The notes under the pieces were generated by a model. That model made no database searches. It was not told where the DNA came from and saw only the letters and a list, made by a program, of their open reading frames with translations. Of a stretch of 64,000 nucleotides of DNA, positions 34,025-47,702 are shown in pieces. A program made the position numbers and the translations under genes. How positions within the stretch are numbered: position 1 is the stretch's first letter; each line of letters begins with the position of its first letter. The stretch comes from Loxodes magnus (taxonomy: Eukaryota > Ciliophora > Karyorelictea > Loxodida > Loxodidae): assembly GCA_946699065.1 (NCBI GenBank), contig CAMPDV010000267.1, positions 124,001 through 188,000 on the forward strand. Direction: 5' to 3'.

Positions 34025-34947
34025 ATGCCTGCATTTTTTTAGAGCATTGACGAAAATAGGGAGGTAACATAGCTACTTGCTTAGCCAGAATTGAGAATAT
34101 TTTTCGTATTTCTAGGATCATTAGCTTGGACTATCTTATTCGTTATAGTTAAAACAATAGCTGTCTTTCCTCAGCTATCTTATAAGAGTGAAAAAGATAT
34201 TCAGAACAGAATAGTCTCGCTTATTCACTGCCTGTTTACATTGTAATCATTTATTTAGATGTTACTCCGCTTTATATCTTTCTAAGTATGGTTATGATTA
34301 TCCCTATGAAGATTCAAATATGGATAATATAGTCATTATTATTAGTGTTTCTTACTTTATCTATGACTTCTTCTGCATGATTTAATATGATTTGCACGAT
34401 TTCTATATTGTCATGCATCATGCTGTTGTTGTATGGGGCTAGTTAGATATATTGATTAACCTTAAATTTGCTGGAGAAAGCATTAGTAAGACTTTAACAT
34501 TTAGTTGCTCTTTTTTATGCTGAGATTTCAAACCCTTCGATGTAGTTGAGATCGATCTTAAAATCACTTGGAAAGAAAGGAACTAAATTGTACGAAATAG
34601 TAGAACTGAGCTTTATGTTTATCTTCGCTTACTTCAGAATAGCTTTCCTGCCTTTCTACTTCAATAAAATGCTGGTTAACCAATACAGTCCTATATCCTT
34701 CAAAGTAGTAGCAACTATAGTACTTTTGCTCTCTTTCATGTGGATTAGAACGATAATGATTATGCTTAGAAACAAGATAAAGAGATTCTATATTTTATTT
34801 TCCAAAAGAAAAGAGTTCGTAGTTTAGTAAAGATAAGTAGAAGAGGAGAAAAAGAATGACGGAAACAAAAAGCAATTCCAAAGCTAGAAAGCTAAGAAAG
34901 TTATTAAGGTTATAGAGTCTAGTTTTAGAGCATCTGGAGCTATTTGA
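34025..34947 (+). CDS. TLC-domain (TRAM/LAG1/CLN8) membrane protein
   Basis: Exons 34025-34242, 34259-34485 and 34505-34947 join to exactly 296 codons (295 aa). The introns are 16 nt (34243-34258, GTAATC...TTTAG) and 19 nt (34486-34504, GTAAGA...TTTAG). Multiple membrane helices carry TLC-domain marks: NRIVSLIHCLFTL in the first half, YFIYDFFCM, the paired histidines VMHHAVVVW, and YAEISNPSMQLRSIL. In the family, the His/Asp residues sit in the lipid-facing core. Members include ceramide synthases and TLCD proteins; here there is no Lag1 motif or homeobox, so it looks more like a TLCD/TMEM56 type. The cytosolic tail is Lys-rich. Confidence 0.8.
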
Positions 34948-37790
34948 GCTTAACTGTTTAACTATATCTAAATCTTATTTTTTTATAATAAGTACCCAAT
35001 CTTAATACTCTAGACTAAGTTAGGACCAACTTATTTACATAATTAGCCAATTGTTATAGCTAAATAATCTAGTAATAGGGTAATAGCAGGATTTAAAATC
35101 TAGAAGCTAAATGGACTTTTAAATTTATCCTAACTTTCGGCTTAAAATATAATAGTACAATTAACTGACTCTCCTTTATTAACTATCTTAAGATAATTTA
35201 ATATCATCCAAAGTATTTAAAGAGCGAAGACAAAACTAGCTTTAGATAATTATTTATACTTTCACGAAATCTAGAATACCCAAACATTCTATCAATTCTA
35301 TAATGTTATATACTAACATTCTTGTCAAAATCGCTAAGCCTAACTCTTAAATAATGAGGCTGATCTATAATAAAGTAAGAAAGTATGTTAGTATATTCTC
35401 CATAGCTATAACAATGCACTATGAACTGTATCATATAACTAAGCTTACTTATATAGAATCACTTACTAAGCATTTTACAAGCTTAAATTTAAAAATGCTT
35501 TTGAAGCCTTCTGAGTCTTAATTTGGTTACTAGATTATAGGTATAAGAAGTAAAAGGATATAATGATTTAAGTTATAAGCTTAAAATAATAATCAAATGA
35601 AGCTGCTTTTATTACTCGTTTTGGATAATCTTTTTTAATAGGAATGAACTTAAGGTAGATTTTGAAATGATAAGAGCTTAAGAATATAATGACCAGCAAT
35701 TAAAGTATCACTTTTACGAATTAGTTGTAGCTTGAAGATACTGGAATGTGCTAATAAGGTTAGGTGAAGATATAATGAATATACAAGAGTTTATTTGAGA
35801 ATAGTATACTGATGATGATACACTTTGAAGTATAAAGGAAAGATAAAAAGAAAGTGTACTAAAGACTGTTAAATAAGGAGTATAATCTTTCATCCTTATA
35901 AAATAGAAAGCTTTATAAGCATTCAAAGGTATTGCTAAACACTCTTAATAGAGAAGATAGTGGATATGACACTATAATATAAAAATAGCATCTTAAATAT
36001 TAGTACGAATAAGGACTCTTTCTAATACTTTCTAACATCTCTCAAATAAAACAATTTAAAAATACCTCTATTTTGCAAAGGACTAATCAAAATTTAGAGA
36101 TTATAAAGCTATTATATTTAATTTATAAACTAACTATTTGCAGAGGGTTAAACTTCTATTATTAAATTCTGTCCATTTCAGAGTAATGATAAAAGATAGT
36201 AGATCAGAATTTTTCTGCATCTATAGTAAAACAAATTTAATGCCTTTTTTATGATCTGAGCATTCAAACTGGTTTCTCATTTTAGTGCATTTTCTGTAGT
36301 TTCGCTAAAATCAAATTTTTTTCCATCTCGCTAATAGAATAAGATTATCTCAATTATATTAGCATATTTATAGTCTAGCTAATAATCTAACCATATACAT
36401 CAATTGAGTATTACTAATTAGATGCAGATAATAAGAAGGAGGATATATTTATACGATTAGTGTATTGCTCTCCTTTTTTGCATATTCGTAATATTGATTC
36501 TTAGTATAATAACAGTTGCTAAGAATAATCAGACTGCAATACTTCAAATCTGACAGTTAATTAAACTGTCCAATTCTTAATTCAATCCATTTGGGTTTCG
36601 ATTGTTTTCTAGGGTAATACAAGTATGATAGATTGATATATAAGAGGTACTTTAAGTAATCACATCCTTTCTCCACGTCAAAGATTGATAGTAAGTATCT
36701 AGCTTAAAAAATTGCTAAATGAAGAGCTATATTTGAAAGAAGTTTTAGTACTAGTAAGAAAGAAACAATTAACAGGCCCATTCTAATATCAAGTAAGTCT
36801 ATATAGATAAATAGAAAAAGTGAAGAGTAAAAAGGATTTTACTTACAAGAGACAGGAGTAGAAATGATGTCTAATTAGCAATTTTAAGAAAAAATTTACT
36901 TTTAAATGAATAAATTAAGTAGAAACTAGTAAGCTTATAGAAGAAATTTAAGATTACATCATTAATTATTTTGATCGAAAAAGATTGAATTTATATATAT
37001 AGAATAAATAACTTATAAGATCCTTTATGGGTTAAAAATAGAAGATATATCTACTAGTAGGATAACCATATTATTTAACCATAAGAGTGAATACAACACA
37101 CATGATTGAAAAAATTGGAAATATATGAAGTGCAATGTATCTAATTGTTCAGAAACTGAGGAAAAATGAAAAATGGCAATGCTATAATTAACAAACCTTA
37201 CGAAGCTATGAATAAAGAAAACTAATATATTTAAAAAATAATTACATAGATATACTTTTCATATATTATATCTTTATCCATCCTAAATTATTCAAAACAA
37301 AAAGTCTATTTAAATAAAGATAAGAATTGAAACAAGTTATACAGTCATGTGATAATTCATATATTAGCATTACTTTAGTATAAAGGAGAACTTATACCTG
37401 TTATATGTATATTTTAGATATGAATCTAGCAACTGAAAGTAAATTTAAACATTTATTAGTAGAGGTTAATCTAAGCGCCATCTTTTATCTAATTGATTGC
37501 AGAAGCTAGAGCTTTAAATCAGAATTATATATCGGTATCTTCTTTCCATTTTCTCATTAGTGCATAAACTGCTAACAATAAGGAGTTCGAACTTAATAGA
37601 GGAATTATTAATCCCCAACATTATAGGTAAGAGACAAAAAGCAGAAGTAAGTTGCTAGAGTGACTGGTTTACGTAATTGTAACAACTGGAGAATTCTGAT
37701 TCTATATAAATAAGATATTAACTATGAATAATTTAAATAATTAGCTAAGATCATGTATTTATGATTCTTTATAGACAAAGTAAATAAAAA
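34948..37790. other. long AT-rich stretch, no gene resolved
   Basis: 2.8 kb with no recognisable domain. The plus strand from about 34950 to 36200, in phase with the preceding TLC gene, reads as a plausible protein, but other frames look equally plausible. I cannot separate a gene from chance here. Confidence 0.3.
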
Positions 37791-40700
37791 ATGTGGTGAC
37801 TATTTCCATTCATCTTTTTAGCATGTAATGCATAATGAAGATTATTTCCCAGAACATCAGCCCCTCCAGAAAAAAGAAGCTATTTTTCAGGATGCACAAA
37901 TAAAGAAAAAGGCTATTTTGTTATAACGATGGGATAAGGAGTGAAATAGAATCTTTAAGATACGTGGAAATTTGATATGAACTACTACTAATGGAAATAT
38001 CTAGCACTAACTAATGACCTTTCTCCTACTGCTAGATTATCTTTTTGTAACTAATTTATTAAATAAGATGAGAGCATGCTGATGTTTGGAGGATATACTG
38101 ACAATGGACCGTAAAACGATCTCTGATTCTTCTCAATTCCGTTCTAAAAGTGAACTTACATTAATTAGATTGGCTTAAAGCCAGATCCTAGATATCAAAC
38201 AGCTTGCTATTTTGAGAACAAACCTTAAGGAAAATCATTTTTATATGTTTTTGGAGGCTTAGGGTTTTAAGACTTTCTAGATGATCTTTGGGTACTAGAT
38301 ATAAAGGATTTGATTTGGAAGCAATTAGAAACAACAGGAGCTAAACCCTTACCTTAATCATAGTCTTTTATAATAGTAGACGAAGGAGAACTAATTTTGA
38401 AGCCTTCAGTCAATTAATAATCTAAGACAATTTATATTTTGAACCTTACAACTCTAGTATGAAGAACATAGAAAATCGAAAATTATCCTGGAGATACAAT
38501 TTAAAGCATTGAAATGTTTGATGAAAGTAGCAAAACCCTCTATTTAGCAGGAGGGTGAAGCGACTCTAAATAAGTTGATATACCCGAATTTTGAAAGGTA
38601 GATTACTCAGACCATGAAAATATAAGATTCATTCAGCTTTTAGAATATGATAGCCTTATGTTTAGAGATTCTGGATATGGAGCCTTTTATAACAATAGCC
38701 TTTTTATTTTTGGAGGGTATACTGCTTCTGGGTTTAAAAATGATTTGATATTTTACAATTTGAATCAAAAGGACGAATCATGGAAATAATTAGTAGATGA
38801 TTTTTATTCTCCGGGACCACGATAATATCATACTATGAACGTAATATCATCCAAAGCATATGTTTTTGGAGGTAATAATGAGAATAGCAATCCTTTGAAT
38901 GAACTCTGACTGTTAGATCTAGAAAATTGATAATGAAGCAAGCAAATAGTAACAGAAAACTCTCCAACATCTAGATACTAGCATGTTTCATCAGTTCATG
39001 GAAATCATTTAATTGTTTGGGGCGGAAAAAATGAAGATGGATTGCTTAATGATATGTATACTTTTAATTCCATTACCAAATAATGAAATCAAGTCAATCA
39101 GATAAACTCTCCTCTGCCAAGATCAGGCTCATGTTCAACATACGATGATGATAAAATGTATATATTTGGAGGGGAAACTGATGCAGGATATTAAAAAGAT
39201 TTATGATCTTTTGACTATGGATCATAAGAATGGAAGTTAGTGTCAATGCTAGAACTACCAAATTCAGTTCCAATTAAATTTAGTTAATGCGTCTTAATTG
39301 ATTCAGGAATTTACATTTTTAATGGTGAAGATGAGGCGAAAACTCCTTAAAATTAGTCATTTGTTTATAATTTCAAAAAGAACTAATGATTCAAATACAA
39401 ATCAACAAACTACTCATAATCAAAAGCATCTCATGTAACGATTGGTAAAAACATTGCTATTTTAGGAGGATAAAAATGGGGATTATTCGCATCTAATCAG
39501 TTTCTTTTTGGAAAATCAGATGAATTCTAGTTACAATTGTTACAATATGATCCTAATGATAGAGCTAAGCCTTAAAAAATATATGGTCATGCAATGAGCT
39601 ACTACAAAAATTAAATACTGGTATTTGGAGGAGGATATGTAGTAAATGATATTTGCTTAGAGACAAGGGCTTAGAACTAGTTTAGGATATATTAGCTTCA
39701 GACTAATTGTAAGGACTCCCTCCAATGCGAATGAACATGTAGCTATGGAACTTGATATGATTCAAATTAAAAAAAATGTAAACTATGTCCTCCAGGAACT
39801 TATGACAACAAATCTAACGTATGTGTGAAATGTGGACTAGGTATGGAACAAAGTAATTGAGGAGCAAATACTAGGGACTAATGCTTACCTTGTTCTTAAG
39901 GATTTTATGGTAATGTTGAAGGACTTGAATTTTGTTATGCATGTCCTAATGGATATCAATGTGGAGTAGGCTGCATAAAGCCTTAAATATCTGATGATAA
40001 TATTAGAAAAGAATCATAGCAGCCATAAAATTATCAGGGTAAAGATGATGAAGTTTAAAGTGTAAATTGAGGTATATATGGAGCTACTTTATTTTTGGCT
40101 ATGATAGCTTTCTTTATTATCTTTTTTTGGAGTAAGGGAATACATTATTTGAATTATATAGATTTATTTACCTATAACCATAGCTTCAGGATAGGAAAAG
40201 CTGTTAAATTGATAAAAAATACCTTCGGAGGTTTCTTTACTATCATCTTTATAATTCTAGCCATTATGTTGATAGGATTAAGCTCTACCGAATTTTTCAT
40301 CGATAATATGGTCGAAACCAAAGCTTTAATACCCTATGTTGTAGTTAAGGAGACTTATGATGAAACATACGCCAATTTGGAAGTCACTCTAAATTTTGTA
40401 GTTTATTAAGGCTAATGTACCGAAGATTTCAACGATAATGGAGCGTTTACAAATTGTCATCCTGCAATATCTTTCAACCCTAAAAACATTTAGTTGAAGC
40501 CATAAACTGGACAATGAAAAAAGATCTAGTGCTTGAAAAACCTTAAAGACTGCTACGTTAGAGTTTACTGTTAGAACTGCGAAATTTATAAGAACTCTGA
40601 AATCGATTTTTTACTAGAGGAAAATGATTCTTTCTGCCAAAAGATAAACTTCAATATCTCATCTTCATCTTCTATTCCTAACGAACAATCAAGTATATCC

Positions 40701-41408
40701 ACTACAATTTTGCCTGACTCTCAGCTAGTATTTAGAGGCTCAAACCCATCTATTTTGAAAGTCACTGCAATTACAAGTGTCTTCGAAACTGATATAACTA
40801 GTAAATTGAAATATGATGGAGATGCAGGCTACCATATGCTAATAGAAGGTTCATATACTAAGGGAAGTTAATATAGAAGTACCGACGTTCAGTTTGCCAA
40901 AAATTTGTATGCTAATGTTTAGTTTTTATTGAGCGACTCAGCTTTAATGACTTAACAAATTCAGAAGCAGAAGTTTCAAGGATTGCTAGGATCTTTACTT
41001 GGTTCTATTTTCGGTCTATTAGGAGCTATCTCTGGAGTGATGAGCTTTTTGGAGAAATAAAAGATTCAAATCTTTGAAAAAATTAGAAAAAGGCAGGAAT
41101 AAAAAGGACCTAAATGGAGAACCTTAAAGAGAATTATAACTTTACAAGCAGAAAATGTATCTAAAAGTTAAGAAAATCCAACTTCCGAACAAATGGATTT
41201 GGAAAAAGGCTCAAATGAAAAGGAACTGAAAGGAACTAATTGGCCAAGAAAATAAGATTAAGGTGAATAAAATTTATTTTAACACCAACTGACCAATAGT
41301 AACTAAAACGGTACTAAAAGTAAAGTTGAAAATAGTGAAATTGAAACAGATCTTACAATTTCCTAAGCTATAATTATCCAAAATTTTACTAAAAGAGAAT
41401 TAAGCTGA
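37791..41408 (+). CDS. kelch/cysteine-rich receptor-like transmembrane protein
   Basis: A 1205-aa frame from ATG 37791 to TGA 41406 without introns. It opens with a signal peptide (MWWLFPFIFLACNAQ; one Trp is TGA). Many kelch blades follow up to about residue 640 (MLMFGGYTD, LYVFGGLGF, LFIFGGYTA, AYVFGGNN, MYIFGGET), then a cysteine-rich GCC2/GCC3-like region at about 655-745 (CKLCPPGTYDN, CLPCSQGFYGN). Membrane helices are near 765-785 and 815-835, with a second ectodomain. A final hydrophobic segment LLGSLLGSIFGLLGAISGVM precedes a charged tail. More than a dozen in-frame TGA sit at kelch Trp positions. At 38928-38936 three former stops in a row (TGA TAA TGA) read Trp-Gln-Trp. Surface sensing or adhesion is plausible. 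If TGA 41406 is Trp, the frame continues through a possible further helix to 41892 or even 43134. Confidence 0.85.
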
Positions 41409-43294
41409 AATCATGTATACCTCCTTACACTAATTAGTTTATATCTATTTTTAATCTTCTCTAACTGGTTTATACCTTCAACAGTTTCTCATCAGTTCCC
41501 ATTCCATCCTCATCTTAATTAATTAGCTGGTGAGATTTAGAAGATATTTATTATTAAGGGAGAATAACATTTTGTTCTACTATTTATTTAGATTCATCTA
41601 TAGTAAAATATCAATGTAATAGCTTCTTTCGAGGCTAGAGAAAAAAGAAATTTTCTACTTAAAAGCAAAATTTCCATCTTAAGTCTTCATTCTAGATTTA
41701 AGCCTTTAAGTATATCCAACGTTTAGTTAGCTTCTAGCTTATACTCATATTTCTAAATATCTATGAACAGTTAATTTAAAGAGATTAATACCTAAAATAA
41801 TTATATAGCAACTTCAATCATTTTCCTTCAAAACTTAGTAACTAGAATTTAAAGAGATAGAAGCATAAGATTCCTATAGTTCTAAAATTAGTGAGAAGCT
41901 TTAGTTTTACTATAGTAAAAGGAGAACTAATAAAGCTTAAATGAGGCTATAAGTAATATAATCTAGCAGTACAGATAAAGAAGATAGAATATAAACCTAT
42001 TGAATTGATACTTCTTATTGGATCTATTTATAGAACTATGGGATTATTATGTAAAGCTATTGCTTCTTTCTAAATCTAAATTATTCAATATAAAAGGTAG
42101 TTTCATTTGATTATTAAAGGATAGAATATAAGGACTAATTAGTAAGAGAGGAAGTATTAAGAAGTTTAGGAACAAAAGAAGAGCAAGAGGTATATGGTTA
42201 TACTAAAGTAATTATAAGTGTAGATTGGAGAACATGATTACTCTTTAAAATGACTATATATTAGTTTTAATATATTCAACTAAAGCTTATATATATTAGC
42301 TAAAATAATAGAAATTGCAGAGTTTAGCAATGAAAGTTTCAAATGGTTATAGATGTATATAAGCTTAAGTTAGGAATCAAGCAAGCTAAAGTAAGAATAT
42401 GAGTAAACTAGTTCAAAGCTACTCACTAAAAATATTTGTAGATAAAAATATAGTAATTACATATTCAATTGCACCAATAAATCTAAGAGTTCAAGAATTA
42501 ATAAGCATATAATAAAAGTCTAAATCAAGCATAATAAAGTACCATATTTCAAAATTTTAGACATTAATAAGTCTGTGAAAGAGTTTACAGAAGCATATGC
42601 TTAAAAGAAATTTATAAAGTCTTATAAATGAATGATTGAACTTTGTAAAAAATGAAGTGTAGAAAATTAAAAGATAATAGGAGTAATAAAAAAGCAGCTT
42701 GGAGTAATGTTAGTTTATTTATTATGTTCAAACGATTTTAGATATAAAGAGTGAAGATGTAATATATGAGTTAAGTACCATCAATGCTTCTGTCTATATT
42801 ATAGACTTTCTCAGTAATCTTTAAATGGTATAGGTAATTTAAATATTAGAGAGTTTATATTAATTCATAATAAGATCATTATTTGTCTCCTAAGTTCTAG
42901 AACAGTTCTTTAAAAAGAATTTTTTACATAAGTAATCTCAATGCTTTAACTTATATAATTAGGTAATAAATTTCCTTTAAACTAGAAATTTTATTAATTA
43001 GATCATATTAAGACTGAACAAGATATGTAAGAGAACAAAAATAAAGAGGCAAGATCCTTTGATTTAGCGTAGCTCAGTTATATATAATATTATGTTCATT
43101 GAGAAAGAAACAATGTTTAACCTTTAAAAAAATTGAATCGAGTAATTCTGAATTCACAAATATAGAAAAGAACTACTTTGAAGAGAGTCTCCTTGTTTAA
43201 TAATATGCCTAGATATGTTGAGTATATAAGTATATGGATAGCAAAAAATTCTTTAGAGTAAAAATTAACTAAAAGCTTGCTATTAATCACCCCT
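41409..43294. other. unresolved stretch between convergent genes
   Basis: 1.9 kb. The plus frame of the kelch/receptor gene stays natural-looking to TGA 43134, but both strands offer comparable frames near 41430-41560. It may be a longer tail of that gene, a separate minus-strand gene, or AT-rich spacer. Confidence 0.3.
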
Positions 43295-43810
43295 TCAACT
43301 TCCAATGCTACTTCTGTTCTTCTTAGCCTTTTTCATAAACTCGCTGAATTCTTAAAAATCTATTACTCCATCCTTCTTTGAGTCTGCCAGATTGAAGTTC
43401 TTCATTACTATTCTATCAATTTATGATTCATCTCATTGCTCAGCTTCAGGAAAAGCTCTCACATAAGCATACCATTATTCAACTGTGATACTATCCCCTT
43501 TATTTCTTGTCATTATTGCGAAAAGTTATTTCAGCATTTTATTTTCTTTCATTTCATTATTTTATTGGTTGAAGAACTGCTCCAATAGCTGATTAAGCTA
43601 CTGAAATTCCCTATCCTTGTAAGGACGAACTCCTGGCTCTTCTTACTTTTAATCTCCTTCTACAATAATTAAATCACAACTTTGAAAAGCTCCCATTAAT
43701 TATGCTTATGAAGGATTTTCTTAATTTATCAAAATAACTAAATCACTTTAATAATCTCCCTTATATCTAATAACCTCAATGAATTTAATAAGCGATATAA
43801 TAGCACACAT
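43295..43810 (-). CDS. EF-hand protein, about 171 aa
   Basis: Minus frame from ATG 43810 to TGA 43295. The clear feature is an EF-hand loop near residues 145-156 (DSKKDGVIDFQE) followed by FSEFMKKAKKN; Asp at 1, Asp at 5 and Glu at 12 should bind calcium. A less canonical helix-loop-helix may precede it (FAIMTRNKGDSITVEQWYAYV), with Trp encoded once by TGG and once by TGA nearby (EQWDES). The N-terminal half is helical. The frame is also open and natural-looking upstream of the chosen Met to near 43980 but has no ATG there, so the real start may use an undetected intron or exon. Confidence 0.6.
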
Positions 43811-44029
43811 GCTTATAGAACTTCTAGCTTACCCCTATTTATACTTTGACTTAATGATACTTAATTATTAAAACTCAGTTCTTTCCTCAATTGCTATATC
43901 TTTGTATACTAACCTAGTTTTGCTTCTATCTATTTAAATTTGATTGCTTTAATAGTAATTTAAAATCGAGAAGCGTTCAAAGGGGTTTAACTTTAATAAA
44001 GAGAATTTTAAAATTAATAAAATCCTAAA

Positions 44030-44431
44030 ATGAGTTTGATGGTTAAAAGCGTATTTTTAATATCTGCCTATTTGGCTGCTGGTGTAGTATCTTTAGATAT
44101 TCCTTCTATAGTATAATCCTAGCCATAGTAAAATAAACCTCAAATCAAACTTCAAGTCTTATCAAGCTTTAGAACTAAAAAGCTAGTTAATCTTTAAGAG
44201 TAGGAGAGCTAACCTTAAGAACCTATAAGCGTTCCTGAGCAGACTTAGGTAGTTCAAGAAGAATAGGGAAGCAGTTTGATATGAATAATATGTGCAGTGG
44301 TAGCTTTGGTAATTATTGTAGCTGGAATATTCTTCTTCAAGAGAAAACAAAATACACCTGAGGAAAAAAAAGAGTATAAATCTATTAAGCCAGCTGTTGA
44401 TTCAGTCGTTGACGCCGCTAACAAACTTTGA
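44030..44431 (+). CDS. small type I membrane protein, 133 aa
   Basis: ATG 44030 to TGA 44429. A signal peptide (MVKSVFLISAYLAAGVVSL) is followed by a Gln/Pro/Ser-rich ectodomain of about 65 residues. Then comes one transmembrane helix (SLIWIICAVVALVIIVAGIF; Trp is TGA) and a short Lys-rich cytosolic tail (KRKQNTPEEKKEYKS). No conserved family recognised. It is divergent from the EF-hand gene, 220 nt apart. Confidence 0.65.
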
Positions 44432-44531
44432 ACATTCTTACTTTTTTAAAATTTCTTATTTAATAATTAGCTTGTTAAAGGAAAAAGCTTTATAGCATTA
44501 AAAGCCAAAAGTAATTATATTTAGTCAAGTA

Positions 44532-47500
44532 ATGTCAACCTTAAAAGGTAAAAGTAGTATTAAATTGAATAACCATAGAGATGAAATAGGAATGGTAATT
44601 GATGAACTCAGTAGGAGAAGTTTTAGATCTAATTTAGCTGCGAGTAAAATTTATCGTGAAGCATTAGTTTTATTTACTAATATGGATTCTCTATCATTTA
44701 TAAAGAAAAATTATATATATAAAAGCCAGTCTAGCTTTATAGCTTAAGTATACTTGATCAACAATTTTAACTTAGATTAAACAAAAACTAGTTAATCTAA
44801 TAAAATTGAAGTATCTAATTTAACTTATAAATGGAAAAGTAGTAGCGGAGATTTGAGAACATATATTGCTACAAGGATAAAATCCTATTTTCAAATAATT
44901 AAGATAGAGCAATTTTAAATGAGAGAAGATTTGGAAAAAGTAATAGTTGGAAGAATTAATCTAGATGGAAAAAATGTTGCTGATTCAATAGCTATTTATG
45001 ATATTATGATAAACTTAGACAAGATAACTAAAAAGATTCTAAGTAAAATATACCTAAATGGATTTATTAGTTTATAAGAGAGTAAGACTTCTTAATTCAG
45101 CTGAAGTAATTTTATCTTTTCATTTTTCAAAAATTTCTGCAATTGGACAAAAAAATTCTCGTTTATTAAATAGTCTTAATTCATTTTGTATTCCTTTTAT
45201 AAAGCAATTAGTCTTATATAGTTTTGCTATAGCTATTCTACTTGTTCTTAGTATTAATCTCACATTACATCTTTTAACCTCATCTATAATATAATTTAGC
45301 TTTATTTCTTCCACTTGATTGTCAAATAGATAGGAAGAGATAATAATTTACTCTACTTTGATAGAATAATAGATCTACTTTATTCAATATTATCTTAAAT
45401 GGCTACTGTTTTCATACTATTATCAGGTGTAAGCTGACAGGCATTAAATATGTTTACAATAGACTAGAGAATTTAAAAAAGCGGCTAAATCCTAATTTCA
45501 TGACAAAATATAGTAGCATTATCAATGCCACTAGAAAAATATCCAATGTATGATTAAATAAGTTAACCTTTATAGACTATTAATCGAAACTAGCTTCCAA
45601 TAATAATCGAAAGAGAAAAAAGCTCAAGATTTAAATCTATATGAGAAAAAAGAAAACTATTACTAAAAATCTAGAACGCATTTGTGGAAAAGATCCTAGA
45701 ATTTTTACAGTTTCAATTAAGAGTATGGAAACTAGGGGAAGAAGTGAGAGAACAAAAGTGGATATTTCTTCAGATATAATTTAAAAGAGAAAAAGAAAGA
45801 TTGCGCTATAATAAAATTGGGAAAATATTTAGTAAAAAGATACCAAGCATCGTCAAGGCGAAAGAACATCTCAAGGACTATATGTAGCGCCAGGAGTAGA
45901 GTTTTAGAAACTATCAAACTTTTATGTTTAGCCTCTAGAGCAATCTGGAGGTTGGTGGGGTTTAGGTTGAGGTACTTCCAGAACGCCAATCATTAAAATT
46001 TTGATTTGTATTTTAAAGATAGATATCTATTATAACAATATATTAATAGAAATATTTATAAGAAAAAGACATGGAAACTAATATATCTAGAATAAAGAGT
46101 TAGAACTTAAATTGAATGAAGTTATAATAAAGGCTTTTATATAAAACTTTAAGATGCATGATCTTTTCTAAGCAAGATTAGTCTTTTAATATTTTGGGAA
46201 ATATAATGAAGATATTGAAAGTTTTTGAGTCACTATAGATAAACCCTAATAATAAAAAAACATTACTGAATAGAATCAACATTATATGACTTGAGAATAT
46301 TATATAGAAGTAGGGAATTTAGAAGTAAAGCATAAACTTGTAAGATCTTACTGTAATTTGGAAATTGCTTTATATGACTGGTGGAAATCGAGCAAAAAGT
46401 CTACATGATAAATATCAATAGAAACCCTAATCATATCTATTAAAGGTAATATTCTCCTTTTTTCCATATACGAGAATCCCATTTTTACTATATAATATAT
46501 GATCATAGAAGCAATAGAGCCATAGATTCCTATGATCTTTTTACTTTTTTCAATAACATAGTTACTTGTAGTTTGATAAAAATGAATAATGCTTAATCTA
46601 ATAAATTTTTTCCAAATAATCAGTTTTTTAGTACTAATCATATAGGATTCTCATAGCAATTGGTTCAAATTTAAGGAATCTCCTAGTTGTTAAAAATCTG
46701 ATATCAGAAATACGAGAAGTTTGATATCCCTTGCTATATTGCATTCAGAATCTCCTGGATATATTCGTGAGTTTATAATTAAAATTTTCTTTTAGAAGCT
46801 TAAAACAAGAAGTAATATTATTCAATAAATCCTTCCTTAAAATATCATCGTATTCATATGATATGGCTATTAGAAGGGAGCTAATAAAATAAATAAAGCT
46901 AGTAAATATAATTGAGATTTAAGCTAGTAATTTATATAGATTATGCTAAGTATTTTACTTAGGAAAATGGAGAAGAACAAAGCATAAAGACTTATTAAAG
47001 AAAGGCTAGAAGATAAGCAAGACTAGAAGAGAAAAGAAAAATCTCTGGAATCTTCTTTATCGAATCAAGACAAAAGGCTACAAGGTAACTAGAATAGTAT
47101 CTCATTAATCAAATAGAAAATAAATTCATGAGTAATGTGACAAAATGAAGAAACTTCTTAGCTAGTAAGATGAGATAAATTACAATTTTTAGGACAGAAT
47201 AAGAGAACTAATGACAGAATTTGAACAACTTAATTTAGAAACTAAATACTTAAGGAAGCAACTTGTTCAAAGTAAAGTCTTAACAGAAGAACAATTTTAG
47301 CATTAATATTAAGATAATGAATAGAGGAATCTCCAATGGCTACTGAAAAATTTAAGATTGATATTAAAATTACTTAATTCAATGTTTAAATTGAAATTTA
47401 AAGAACTGAGATAGCAAAAAATTAACAAGATTGAGAGTTTTATCTTACAAAAAATAAAAGAAAAAAAGGTAGTTATATTATAATTTTTCTCATATTTAAT

Positions 47501-47702
47501 AAAGTACTATTCTGGCTATAAAAAAACTAAAAGAAAAGAGGACTAAAGAACCAGAAGAGAATTAGCAAGACTGAAAATAAATAAAAACAATAAATACAAA
47601 AAATAAGATACAGAATAGACCTTTATAGATGAAGTGGAGTGGAAATCATTCACATTAAGAAGTTGTCAAGGAATCCAACTTCGATAAAAAATGAATAGCT
47701 GA
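44532..47702 (+). CDS. multi-exon membrane/coiled-coil protein, about 1030 aa
   Basis: Not recognised. The model joins exons 44532-45081, 45101-45320, 45338-45426, 45441-47164 and 47193-47702 to exactly 1031 codons. Introns are 19 nt (GTAAGACTTCTTAATTCAG), 17 nt (GTCAAATAGATAGGAAG), a dubious 14 nt (45427-45440) and 28 nt (47165-47192). The N-terminal 180 residues look soluble (DEIGMVIDELSRRSFRSNL). Hydrophobic segments follow (LVLYSFAIAILLVLSINL and one near 46480-46560), then a C-terminal coiled coil (LMTEFEQLNLETKYLRKQL). The middle is AT-rich and the opposite strand also reads plausibly, so exon structure and even strand in 45600-46700 are uncertain. It could be two genes. Confidence 0.4.

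Noticed and set aside
34948..36200. Extension of the TLC gene by readthrough of its TGA
   Set aside because: The in-phase translation looks plausible, but other phases look equally so and the TLC tail ends naturally at 34945.
46348..46641. Minus-strand 97-aa open frame
   Set aside because: It could be real, but it lies inside a plus-strand model whose exon sum is in frame; with a near-stopless code its openness is weak evidence. The strand remains uncertain.
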